Source: Lachnospiraceae bacterium
Lineage (GTDB): Bacteria > Bacillota > Clostridia > Oscillospirales > CAG-272
DNA length: 64,000 nt
NCBI GenBank assembly: GCA_024404495.1
Contig: JAKSPT010000009.1
Span: 16,681 to 80,680, forward strand
Reading direction: 5' to 3'
The position numbers and the translations under genes are program-made. Numbering within the stretch: the stretch's first letter is position 1; the number at the start of each line of letters is the position of its first letter. A model generated the notes under the pieces. The model searched no databases and was not told where the DNA came from. It saw only the letters and a program-made list of their open reading frames with translations. Below are positions 45,219 through 52,619 of this stretch, piece after piece.

Positions 45219-46965
45219 TCTTCTCGCCTCCCTTCTTTAACTGGGAGTTGTAGATGTCGAGATAGGCAGGGCTGATCTTCATCATTTCCTCGTGCGGCGC
45301 GCAGGCGGTGATCACGCCGTCCTCAAGAACGGCGATGCGGTCCGCCTCGGTGACCGACGCGATACGCTGTGCGATCATGATGATCGTGGTATCCGGGAAA
45401 TTCTCGCGCAGGGCGCGGCGCAGCTTTGCCTCGGTGCCGAGGTCAAGCGCGGAGGTGCTGTCGTCGAAGATCAGGATCTCGGGCTTGCGGACGAGCGCGC
45501 GGGCGATCGACATTCTCTGCTTCTGCCCGCCCGAGAGGGACGCGCCCTTCTCGGCGATCACCGTCTGATAGCCCTCGTTGAAGCCGGTGATGAATTCGTC
45601 CGCCTGCGCGATCTTCGCGGCGGCGATCGCTTCCTCCTCGGTCGCGCCGGGCGCGCCGTGGAGGATGTGGTCCATCACAGTCCCCGAGAAAAGCTCGCTC
45701 TTCTGCAGCACGAGCGAGGTCTTTTCGCGCAGCGCGCCGAGCTCGTAATCGCGCACGTCTCTGCCGTCGACCATGACCGAACCGCCGGTCACGTCGTAGA
45801 AGCGGGGGATCAGATTGACGAGAGAAGATTTGCCGCATCCGGTCGCGCCGAGGATGGCGACGAACTCACCGGGACGGACGACGAGGTCGATATCGCGGAG
45901 CACGTCACGGCCGGACGCCCCGGGATAGCGGAAGGAAACGTCGGAGAAGACGACCTCGCCGCGCTTTGCCTCTTCGGTCCCCTCGGTTTCGGTGCCGCTG
46001 ACGACGGTGGGCTTGCTGTCGAGCACCTCAAGGATACGCTTTCCGGAGGCGACGGCACGGCTGACCGACTGGAACATCATGCTGATCATCAGCAGAGAGG
46101 AAAGAATCTGGGTGACGTAAGTGATCGCCGCGCTGATCGCGCCGACGTGGACGTCAGCCGCCCCGGCGGCAAGCTCGTCACGTACCGCCTGCCCGCCGAC
46201 GAGCAGGATGGCGATGATCGAGAAGTTCATGATGATGCTCATGATCGGCCCGAGGCGGATGAGCACCTTCTGCACCTTCATCGTGGTGTCACGGTAGTCG
46301 GTATTGACGGTATCAAAGCGGCCGATCTCGTAATCCTCCATCGCAAACGCCTTGACGACCCTTGCGCCCGCGACGTCCTCCTGCACGACCGAGTTGACGC
46401 GGTCAAGCTTTTTCTGTACGACCTGAAACATCGGGGAGGCCTTCAGCACGACGCCGATGACGAGGATCAGCTCGATCGGCATCGCGATCGCGAGTACGAG
46501 CGAGTAGCGGACGTTGAGCGTGCGGATCATGAAGATGCCGCCGATGAAAAACATCGGCGCGCGAACGAACATACGGAGGATATTCGCCACGAGATCCTGC
46601 ACCGCCGTAACGTCGTTGGTCAGACGGGTAATGAGAGAGCCGGTCGTGAACTGATCGGTCTGTTCGAGGGAGAGCGCCATCACCTGCTTATAGGTGTCGT
46701 TGCGGAGGTCGCAGGAAAAGCTCTGTGCCGCCGCCGACGCGAAGTAGGAGCAGGAAATGCCCCCGATGCCCCCGATGATGACGTAGATCATCATACGAAG
46801 CCCGGTCGAAAGAATGATATCCATGTTCTGCCCGATGACGCCCTTGTCAATGATGGTCGCCATCAGATCGGGGATCTTCAGGTCGACCAAAACCTCCACG
46901 ATCATCATGATCGGCGAGAGCAGAGCGAGATACCAGTAAGGTTTCAGATATTTCGCAAGTTTCAT
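45211..46965 (-). CDS. ABC exporter half-transporter, degenerate-site partner
   Basis: 584 aa from the ATG at 46965, preceded by AAAGGG and by a promoter at 47035-47063; the frame is open further upstream but that part is not gene-like. Six membrane segments (LALLSPIMMIVEVLVDL first) precede the ATPase with Walker A GATGCGKSS and signature LSGGQKQRM. Walker B reads LIFDDSTSALD, with Asp in place of the catalytic Glu, as in the non-catalytic site of heterodimeric exporters. It is the first gene of the pair. Confidence 0.92.
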   Translation of the reverse strand: MKLAKYLKPYWYLALLSPIMMIVEVLVDLKIPDLMATIIDKGVIGQNMDIILSTGLRMMIYVIIGGIGGISCSYFASAAAQSFSCDLRNDTYKQVMALSLEQTDQFTTGSLITRLTNDVTAVQDLVANILRMFVRAPMFFIGGIFMIRTLNVRYSLVLAIAMPIELILVIGVVLKASPMFQVVQKKLDRVNSVVQEDVAGARVVKAFAMEDYEIGRFDTVNTDYRDTTMKVQKVLIRLGPIMSIIMNFSIIAILLVGGQAVRDELAAGAADVHVGAISAAITYVTQILSSLLMISMMFQSVSRAVASGKRILEVLDSKPTVVSGTETEGTEEAKRGEVVFSDVSFRYPGASGRDVLRDIDLVVRPGEFVAILGATGCGKSSLVNLIPRFYDVTGGSVMVDGRDVRDYELGALREKTSLVLQKSELFSGTVMDHILHGAPGATEEEAIAAAKIAQADEFITGFNEGYQTVIAEKGASLSGGQKQRMSIARALVRKPEILIFDDSTSALDLGTEAKLRRALRENFPDTTIIMIAQRIASVTEADRIAVLEDGVITACAPHEEMMKISPAYLDIYNSQLKKGGEKNG

Positions 46966-47034
46966 TCCGGTATGCCCTTTCAAGGTTTTCGGTTCTCGGT
47001 TTTCCCGTCGGAAAACGGTATGAACCAATAAATT

Positions 47035-47063
47035 ATTGTACCATATTCCGCCTTTTTTGTCAA
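47035..47063 (-). promoter_or_regulatory. Promoter of the ABC exporter operon
   Basis: Read leftward: -35 TTGACA (47058-47063), 17-bp spacer, -10 TACAAT (47035-47040) with extended TGG. Confidence 0.88.
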
Positions 47064-47100
47064 CCGGAAACGCCCCGCTCCAAGCGGCAAAAAAGGGAAA

Positions 47101-47135
47101 AAGCCGTCGGTCCGATCTCCGGAAACAGACGGCTT
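47101..47135 (-). terminator. Terminator of the feo operon
   Basis: AAGCCGTC (47101-47108) pairs with GACGGCTT (47128-47135). Read leftward it is followed by TTTCCC, and it begins ten bases after the Cys-rich peptide gene. Confidence 0.7.
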
Positions 47136-47144
47136 TTCCGTTTA

Positions 47145-47288
47145 CTATTTCTTCGTTTTCCGCCCGCAGCTTTTCCCGCAGGAGGCGCAGTCGCCGGAGC
47201 AGGAGCCCTTGTGCTTCACCGAATAAATCACGGCTGCGGCAAAGGCGGCGGCGACGAGGAGCAGGATGACCCAGTCGAGCGCACCCAT
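47145..47288 (-). CDS. FeoB-associated Cys-rich membrane peptide
   Basis: 47 aa. One membrane helix (WVILLLVAAAFAAAVIYSV) is followed by a short tail with Cys30, 34, 37 and 41 (CSGDCASCGKSC) and a basic end (GRKTKK). Small proteins of this design commonly follow feoB in Firmicutes. The four Cys could bind iron or a cluster near the FeoB channel. Its ATG overlaps the feoB stop codon by one base (TGATG), so it is translationally coupled. Confidence 0.85.
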   Translation of the reverse strand: MGALDWVILLLVAAAFAAAVIYSVKHKGSCSGDCASCGKSCGRKTKK

Positions 47289-49291
47289 CAGAAGAGCCCT
47301 CCGACGGCATAGACCAGCGCGCCGACGACCCACGCGAGGACGCACTGGAAGACCACGAGCAAGATCGCCTGCGTTTTCGAGTTCAGTTCCTTCCGCACGG
47401 TGGTGATTGCCGCGACGCAGGGCGTATAGAGAAGCGTGAAGGCGAGGAAGGAGACCGAGGCGAGCGGCGTGAAGAGGGTAGGAAGAACGGCGCCGAGCTC
47501 CGCGGTGCCGCATCCGGTCAGAACGCCGAGCGTGCTGACGACCGCTTCCTTTGCGGTAAAGCCCGAGATCAGCGCGGTCGTGACCCGCCAGTCGTTGAAG
47601 CCGAGCGGGATGAAAACAGGCGAAAGCAGTCTGCCGATCGCGGCGAGGATCGAGTTGCCGCTGTCGGTGACGACGTTGAGGCGGGGATCAAAGGTCTGTA
47701 AAAACCAGATAATGACGGTCGCCGCGAAGATGACCGTGAAGGCGCGGGTCAGAAAATCCTTTGCCTTGTCCCAGAGCAGAAGCGCGACGCTTTTTAACGA
47801 GGGGAAACGGTAATTCGGCAGCTCCATGACGAAGGGGATCGGCTTGCCGCGGAAGAGCGTTCCCTTGAAAAGCAGCGCCGAAAGGATGCCGAGGAGAATA
47901 CCGCCGACGTAAAGACCGATCATCACGAGCGCGGCGTGGTTCGGGAAGAAAGCGGAGGAGAAGACGGCGTAGATCGGGATCTTTGCCGAACAGCTCATAA
48001 AGGGAGTGAGCAGGATCGTCATTTTGCGGTCGCGCTCGGAGGAGAGCGTCCGCGCCGACATCACGGCGGGGACCGTGCAGCCGAAGCCGATCAGCAGCGG
48101 GACGAAGCTGCGCCCCGAAAGCCCGATCTTACGCATCAGCTTATCCATCACGAAGGCGACGCGCGCCATATAGCCGGTGTCCTCCAGAACCGAAAGAAAG
48201 CAGAAGAGGACGATGATCTGCGGCAGGAAGGAAAGCACCGCGCCGACCCCGGCGAATATGCCGTCGATCACGAGGCTCTGCACGACCGGGTTCAGCCCGT
48301 AGGCGGTGAGCGCGCGGTCGACCGCTCCGGTCACGGCGTCGATCCCGAGCGAAAGGAGATCGGAGAGCGCGGAGCCGATCAGACCGAAGGTCAGCCAGAA
48401 AATGAGAAACATCACGCCGAAGAAGATCGGCAGGGCGAGATATTTGTTCGTGACGATCCTGTCGATCGCCGTACTGCGGAGGGTCTCTTTGCTTTCGTGC
48501 GGCTTCCTCACCGTACGGCGGCAGAGATCCTCGATGAAGTCGTACCGCATCGAGGCGATGGCGGCGTTGCTGTCAAGATCGCTCTCCTCTTCCATTTCCT
48601 TGACCGAGTGCCCGATCAGTTCGATCTCGTTCCGGTCAAGCTGCAGGGCGGAGAGCATGAACTCGTCCCCCTCGATCGCCTTCGTCGCGGCGAAGCGTGC
48701 GGGAACGCCGACCTCGGAGGCGTGGTCCTCGATGACGTGGGAGACCGCGTGGATACAGCGATGGACCGGACCGTCGGGGCAGAAATCGAGCCGTTCGGGC
48801 AGCTTCTTTTCCTTCACGACCGAGACCGCGCGGTCGATCAGCTCGCTGATACCCTCGTTTTTCGCCGCGCTGATCGGGACGATCGGCACGCCGAGGCGCT
48901 CGGACATTCCGGCGATATCGACCGAGCCGCCGTTTTCTCGCATTTCGTCCATCATATTCAATGCGACGACGGTCGGGATCTTCAGCTCGAGAAGCTGTAA
49001 GGTCAGATACAGATTGCGTTCCAGATTGGTCGCGTCCACGATATTGATGATGCCGTCGGGATGCGTGTTCAGAATGAAATCGCGGGTGACGATCTCCTCG
49101 TTCGTATAGGGGCGGATCGAATAGATGCCGGGCAGATCGACGACCGTCGCGTCCTTCACGCCCCGGATCTCTCCCGCCTTCTGATCGACCGTGACGCCCG
49201 GAAAGTTCCCGACGTGCTGATTGGAGCCGGTCAGCGCGTTGAAAAGCGTGGTTTTTCCGCAGTTCTGATTGCCCGCAAGCGCGAAGATCAT
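47288..49291 (-). CDS. feoB: Ferrous iron transporter FeoB
   Basis: 667 aa. The N-terminal G domain has G1 GNQNCGKTT, G2 NFPGVTVD, G3 DLPGIYS and G4 NMMDE. A helical regulatory domain and two gate-containing membrane halves follow (GFGCTVPAVMSARTL, SGFTAKEAVVSTLG). It carries Fe(II) across the membrane under low-oxygen conditions. It overlaps feoA by four bases (ATGA) and the Cys-rich peptide gene by one. Confidence 0.97.
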   Translation of the reverse strand: MIFALAGNQNCGKTTLFNALTGSNQHVGNFPGVTVDQKAGEIRGVKDATVVDLPGIYSIRPYTNEEIVTRDFILNTHPDGIINIVDATNLERNLYLTLQLLELKIPTVVALNMMDEMRENGGSVDIAGMSERLGVPIVPISAAKNEGISELIDRAVSVVKEKKLPERLDFCPDGPVHRCIHAVSHVIEDHASEVGVPARFAATKAIEGDEFMLSALQLDRNEIELIGHSVKEMEEESDLDSNAAIASMRYDFIEDLCRRTVRKPHESKETLRSTAIDRIVTNKYLALPIFFGVMFLIFWLTFGLIGSALSDLLSLGIDAVTGAVDRALTAYGLNPVVQSLVIDGIFAGVGAVLSFLPQIIVLFCFLSVLEDTGYMARVAFVMDKLMRKIGLSGRSFVPLLIGFGCTVPAVMSARTLSSERDRKMTILLTPFMSCSAKIPIYAVFSSAFFPNHAALVMIGLYVGGILLGILSALLFKGTLFRGKPIPFVMELPNYRFPSLKSVALLLWDKAKDFLTRAFTVIFAATVIIWFLQTFDPRLNVVTDSGNSILAAIGRLLSPVFIPLGFNDWRVTTALISGFTAKEAVVSTLGVLTGCGTAELGAVLPTLFTPLASVSFLAFTLLYTPCVAAITTVRKELNSKTQAILLVVFQCVLAWVVGALVYAVGGLF

Positions 49292-49542
49292 ACCTTTGCC
49301 CCCTCTTTCCGTTCGGCTCCGGTCGGTTCGATCTCGATCATTTTCGCGTCCTCTTTTCTGACGGTCAGCGAATAACCGCGCAGATGCAGCTCGATCGGGT
49401 CGCCGAGCGGTGCCGCCTTGTAAACGAGGACCTTCGTTTTGGGGATCAGCCCCATATCGAGGAAGCGGAGGCGGAGCGCCCCTTCCCCGTGAACGGCGGT
49501 GATCACGCCGCTCTGACCGATGGGGAGGCTGTCAAGCGTCAT
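49288..49542 (-). CDS. feoA: FeoA family protein
   Basis: 84 aa from the ATG at 49542, with GGAGGG six bases upstream. The SH3-like fold is shown by SLPIGQSGVITAVHGEG, LRFLDMGLIPKTKV and LRGYSLTVRKEDA. It probably binds and tunes FeoB. It is first in the feoA-feoB-Cys-rich operon, under a promoter with two operator copies. Confidence 0.95.
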   Translation of the reverse strand: MTLDSLPIGQSGVITAVHGEGALRLRFLDMGLIPKTKVLVYKAAPLGDPIELHLRGYSLTVRKEDAKMIEIEPTGAERKEGAKV

Positions 49543-49665
49543 AGGAATCCCTCCTTTTTCCGAAAAAAGCGGAAAAATGAAAACTTTTTTGAAAAAAAGC
49601 GAAACCAAAACCGCTTTTTTCCGTCTTATATGGTATCGGGGGAAAATCTGACCGGAAAGCGGTCG

Positions 49666-49681
49666 GTTACCCTCGGCTAAC
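49666..49681 (-). promoter_or_regulatory. Putative iron-repressor operator O2
   Basis: Read leftward: GTTAGCCGAGGGTAAC, an imperfect palindrome with outer GTTA/TAAC, located just downstream of the feoA -10. It matches O1 at 13 of 16 positions, and the centres are 31 bp apart, three helical turns. Confidence 0.6.
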
Positions 49682-49690
49682 TCTGCATTC

Positions 49691-49719
49691 ATTATAGTTA
49701 CCCGGCGCTAACTTGTCAA
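49691..49719 (-). promoter_or_regulatory. Promoter of feoA-feoB
   Basis: Read leftward: consensus -35 TTGACA (49714-49719), 17-bp spacer, -10 TATAAT (49691-49696). Such a strong promoter needs a repressor, consistent with the operators O1 and O2. Confidence 0.9.
49697..49712 (-). promoter_or_regulatory. Putative iron-repressor operator O1
   Basis: Read leftward: GTTAGCGCCGGGTAAC. It fills the whole spacer between -10 and -35 of the feoA promoter, so a bound dimer would block polymerase. The likely ligand is the DtxR-type protein encoded at 51083-51442. Confidence 0.65.
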
Positions 49720-49769
49720 GTGGTTTTTCAAAAAAAGTCAACATAACGTACGGAATATCGGAGGATACT

Positions 49770-51002
49770 ATGACACGGTCCAACAAAGAAACGAAGTCCC
49801 GCCTTTTCGCGCTCCTCTGCCTGCTCCTTGCCGCAGTGCTTCTGCTTCCCTCCTGCACGGTAGTCTCCGCTGCCGAGCTCTCGAAGGATTATTCGAGAAA
49901 AGAGACCGAGCCCGGTGAGATCGCCGCGGATTTCCCGGAAGTCTACCGGAATTTTGCCTTTACGCTCTTCGACGGGATCGGAGAGGGAGAAAAGCTGATC
50001 TCCCCGCTCTCGGCGATGCTGTGTATCGGAATGATCGAAAACGGGATGAGCGGCGAAACGCTCGCCGACACCGGGAAAATGTTCGGCACCGACCGGGACA
50101 CGATGAACCGCAGTCTGTACGCTCTCGTAAATACCCTTTCTTCGGACAAAGACTGCCGTTTCACCTCGGCAAACTCGCTCTGGTGCCGCGATACCCACGA
50201 AGAGCCCCTTCCCGCCTTCCTCCAGACCAACGCCGACTGGTACGGTGCCGAGGTCTACCGCGCCGCCTTTGACAATTCGACCCTGAAGGACGTGAACAAA
50301 TGGGCGGAGAAAAAGACCGACGGGATGATCAAGGAGCTGCCGATCGAATTTGAAGCCGACGACGTGATGCTCCTCATGAACGCGGTCTGCTTCGACGCGA
50401 AGTGGGAAACGACCTACGAAACCGATCAGATCAGGAATAATATGACCTTTACCGCCGCTGACGGCGGAACGAAGACCGTGACGATGCTCTCCTCCGAAGA
50501 GAGGACGTGGATGGAAAACGACCGCTTCATCGGCTTTTCCAAAAACTATCGCGGAAACGGCTGGTCCTTTGCCGCCTTTCTGCCGAAGGAGGGGCACTCC
50601 CTCTCCGATATGGACGCGGAGAGTTACGCGGAGCTGCTTGCCGGAAAGACGAACGACGCCGTTTCGGTCCTGATGCCCGAATTCAACGCGGATTACCATT
50701 TCAACTTCACCGACACGCTGAAAGCCGCCGGGATGGAAAAAGCCTTTTCGTCCGATGCCGACTTCTCCGCGATGTACGCCGAAAACAACGCGCATCTCCG
50801 GACCGTGGAGCAGAACACCTTCATCGACGTTTCGAGAAACGGCACAAAGGCAGCCGCCGTCACGTGGGGAATGATGAACAAAGAGGCTGAGATCGTATAT
50901 GAAAAAGAGATCGTCCTCGACCGCCCCTTCGTCTACGCGATCGTCGATAACGCCACGGGGCTCCCGGTCTTCCTCGGCACGGTGACGGGAGAAAACTTCT
51001 GA
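49770..51002 (+). CDS. Serpin-family lipoprotein
   Basis: 410 aa from the ATG at 49770, four bases after GGAGGA. A signal with lipobox LLPSC anchors it outside the membrane. Serpin landmarks follow: ISPLSAMLCIGMIENG (helix A/B), NAVCFDAKWET, and the hinge and reactive loop IDVSRNGTKAAAVTWGMM leading to LDRPFVYAIVDNATGLPVFLG. The small Ala-rich hinge suggests an inhibitory serpin that traps serine or cysteine proteases, perhaps from the host or neighbours. The hinge has Lys where Glu is usual. It lies between the divergent feo operon and dtxR. Confidence 0.9.
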   Translation: MTRSNKETKSRLFALLCLLLAAVLLLPSCTVVSAAELSKDYSRKETEPGEIAADFPEVYRNFAFTLFDGIGEGEKLISPLSAMLCIGMIENGMSGETLADTGKMFGTDRDTMNRSLYALVNTLSSDKDCRFTSANSLWCRDTHEEPLPAFLQTNADWYGAEVYRAAFDNSTLKDVNKWAEKKTDGMIKELPIEFEADDVMLLMNAVCFDAKWETTYETDQIRNNMTFTAADGGTKTVTMLSSEERTWMENDRFIGFSKNYRGNGWSFAAFLPKEGHSLSDMDAESYAELLAGKTNDAVSVLMPEFNADYHFNFTDTLKAAGMEKAFSSDADFSAMYAENNAHLRTVEQNTFIDVSRNGTKAAAVTWGMMNKEAEIVYEKEIVLDRPFVYAIVDNATGLPVFLGTVTGENF

Positions 51003-51022
51003 TATATTATATCGGAAAAAAC

Positions 51023-51051
51023 TTGAAAATTTCACCGATTTGTGATACGAT
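51023..51051 (+). promoter_or_regulatory. Promoter of the DtxR-type regulator gene
   Basis: -35 TTGAAA (51023-51028), 17-bp spacer, -10 TACGAT (51046-51051) with extended TGA. No copy of the feo operator is seen here. Confidence 0.7.
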
Positions 51052-51082
51052 ATAGAAAAGCGATGAAAAAGGGGGCTTTTCT

Positions 51083-51442
51083 ATGCAGCTTCTGGAATCC
51101 GGAGAAATGTATCTCGAAACCATTCTGATCCTTTCGGAAGAGGGCACGCCCGTCCGCTCGATCGACATTTCCGACCGTATGGGGTTCTCCAAGCCCTCGG
51201 TCAGCCGCGCGATGAGCCGTCTCAAGAACGACGGCTATATCGAGACCGACCGGGAAAACCGGATCACCCTCACCGAGGCGGGCAGATCGGTCGCCGAAAA
51301 GATCTATTCCCGCCACCGTATCCTCACCTCTTTTCTCGTCTCGCTCGGCGTGAGTGAGGAGACCGCCTCCGCCGACGCCTGCAAGATCGAGCACGATATT
51401 TCGGACGAGACCTTCGAGGCGATCCGAAAATATCGGTTATAA
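51083..51442 (+). CDS. DtxR/MntR-family metal-dependent repressor, iron type
   Basis: 119 aa, so it has the winged helix and dimerisation domain but no C-terminal SH3 domain. The N-terminus SGEMYLETILILSEEG and the HTH segment GFSKPSVSRAMSRLKNDGYI fit the family. By alignment with DtxR and MntR, the metal ligands are Met9, His78, Cys100, Glu103 and His104 (ACKIEHDIS). Met and Cys at the first and third places are the DtxR/IdeR (iron) set, whereas MntR has Asp and Glu. It probably represses feoAB through O1/O2. Confidence 0.88.
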   Translation: MQLLESGEMYLETILILSEEGTPVRSIDISDRMGFSKPSVSRAMSRLKNDGYIETDRENRITLTEAGRSVAEKIYSRHRILTSFLVSLGVSEETASADACKIEHDISDETFEAIRKYRL

Positions 51443-51463
51443 GTTTCATATCGGGGATTTGCC

Positions 51464-51493
51464 GGAACGCCGCCCGGAAACGGGCGGCGTTCC
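51464..51493 (+). terminator. Terminator of the DtxR-type gene
   Basis: 13-bp perfect stem GGAACGCCGCCCG (51464-51476) with CGGGCGGCGTTCC (51481-51493), loop GAAA, followed by GTTTTTCTTTC. Confidence 0.92.
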
Positions 51494-51533
51494 GTTTTTC
51501 TTTCGGAAAAAGCGTTTTTTCACGCGCAATATC

Positions 51534-51562
51534 TTGACAATCCTTCCCGTTTGTGGTATATT
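51534..51562 (+). promoter_or_regulatory. Promoter of the anchored surface protein gene
   Basis: -35 TTGACA (51534-51539), 17-bp spacer, -10 TATATT (51557-51562) with extended TGG. Confidence 0.88.
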
Positions 51563-51628
51563 CAATTCAAAGAAGTGAGTTCCCGCCCGAGGCGGGGATC
51601 TCCGATATAACGAAAGGAAAAAACGAAA

Positions 51629-52477
51629 ATGAAAAAACTGATCAGCATTCTTCTCGCCGTGATGACGCTCGTTTCCCTTCTCGCGTTCAGCACCGTTCCG
51701 GTCGCCGCCGACGAAGAGGCAAAAGAGTATACGATGAGCGCGATCGTTATGATGTATCCCGACGATCCTTATGACGATTACTGCGTGACCCGTTTCATCT
51801 TCAACTGGACCGAAGCAGACAACTCCGATATTCCTACCGGCTTTGAGGCATGGTGGGGCACCGGTTCCGTTTCCGACTCCTTCGAATACTACACCGCAGT
51901 GTGGGATATTCCCGGCGAATGGCACTGGGATGAAAAAGGCAATATGTGCATGGACGTCTACTTTGACCTCCCCTACATGGATGCCGGTGAAGAATACGAA
52001 GCAGCCAAGAGAGGCGAGCTTCAGGGTTACATCTGCGACCTCGGCAACGGCGGCGAGTACGTCCACGACGATTTCGGCAGAGAATCCGTTTTTGATCTCG
52101 TCCCGAACTTCACGATGACCGAAAACCAGTACAAGGTCGGTATCAGCAACAACGCCGTCGTCCTCGTTATTCAGGATGAAGATACCTATTACGGCACGTC
52201 CCACGAGCCTGCCGCAACCGAGCCCCCCGTGACCAAGGCTCCCGAAACCAAGGCTCCCGAAACCAAGGCTCCCGAAACCAAGGCTCCCGAGACCAACGCT
52301 CCCGGGACCGAAGCTGCCGGAACCGACGCTCCCGGGACTGACGCTCCCAAGGAACCCGTAAAGCCCGCAGTCAATGCCGGTGCCATCGTCGGCATCATCA
52401 TCGGCGTCGCGATCATCGTCGGCGCAATCCTCCTCCTCGTTCTCGGTGGAAAGAAAAACAAGAGCGAAGGAAAATAA
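51629..52477 (+). CDS. Exported, membrane-anchored protein with Thr/Pro repeat stalk, function unknown
   Basis: 282 aa. Signal peptide at residues 1-28 (ILLAVMTLVSLLAFSTVPVAA), then a domain of about 165 residues rich in Trp, Tyr and acidic residues (FEAWWGTGS, GEWHWDEKG) that I do not recognise. A stalk of KAPET units and APGTDAP variants follows (52231-52350). One C-terminal membrane helix (IVGIIIGVAIIVGAILLLVLGG) ends in KKNKSEGK. The layout is that of a surface domain held away from the membrane. It has its own promoter and terminator. Confidence 0.75.
   Translation: MKKLISILLAVMTLVSLLAFSTVPVAADEEAKEYTMSAIVMMYPDDPYDDYCVTRFIFNWTEADNSDIPTGFEAWWGTGSVSDSFEYYTAVWDIPGEWHWDEKGNMCMDVYFDLPYMDAGEEYEAAKRGELQGYICDLGNGGEYVHDDFGRESVFDLVPNFTMTENQYKVGISNNAVVLVIQDEDTYYGTSHEPAATEPPVTKAPETKAPETKAPETKAPETNAPGTEAAGTDAPGTDAPKEPVKPAVNAGAIVGIIIGVAIIVGAILLLVLGGKKNKSEGK
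52231..52350 (+). repeat. 15-bp coding repeat of the surface-protein stalk
   Basis: Four copies of AAGGCTCCCGAAACC-type units (KAPET), then diverged copies (NAPGT, EAAGT, DAPGT). The first copies are nearly identical in DNA, which suggests slippage. Confidence 0.85.
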
Positions 52478-52492
52478 TCGCATCGTAACTTG

Positions 52493-52518
52493 AAAAAGCC
52501 GCCTTCGGGCGGCTTTTT
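52493..52518 (+). terminator. Terminator of the surface protein gene
   Basis: AAAAAGCCGCC (52493-52503) pairs with GGCGGCTTTTT (52508-52518) around a TTCG loop, followed by TTG. Confidence 0.92.
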
Positions 52519-52543
52519 TGCGTAAAGGAAACGGCGGTTTTTC

Positions 52544-52572
52544 TTGACTTTCCGGAGGCGTTATGATACAAT
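52544..52572 (+). promoter_or_regulatory. Promoter of the metallophosphoesterase gene
   Basis: -35 TTGACT (52544-52549), 17-bp spacer, -10 TACAAT (52567-52572) with extended TGA. Confidence 0.85.
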
Positions 52573-52619
52573 GGGGAAAACGACGGTTCTCCGAACCGGA
52601 TCGCGGAAAGGAAACGCTT

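Noticed and set aside
43290..45275. A 661-codon rightward frame opposite the ABC exporter gene
   Set aside because: Mirror frame of a well-defined ABC transporter; no recognisable fold. The same applies to long frames opposite uvrA (37478-39079), uvrB (39200-41065), feoB (47936-49000) and the second MutS-like gene (3204-4973).
47289..47513. Longer N-terminus for the Cys-rich peptide
   Set aside because: The upstream frame lies within feoB and reads as Arg/His-rich noise. The ATG at 47288 gives the compact helix-plus-Cys design.
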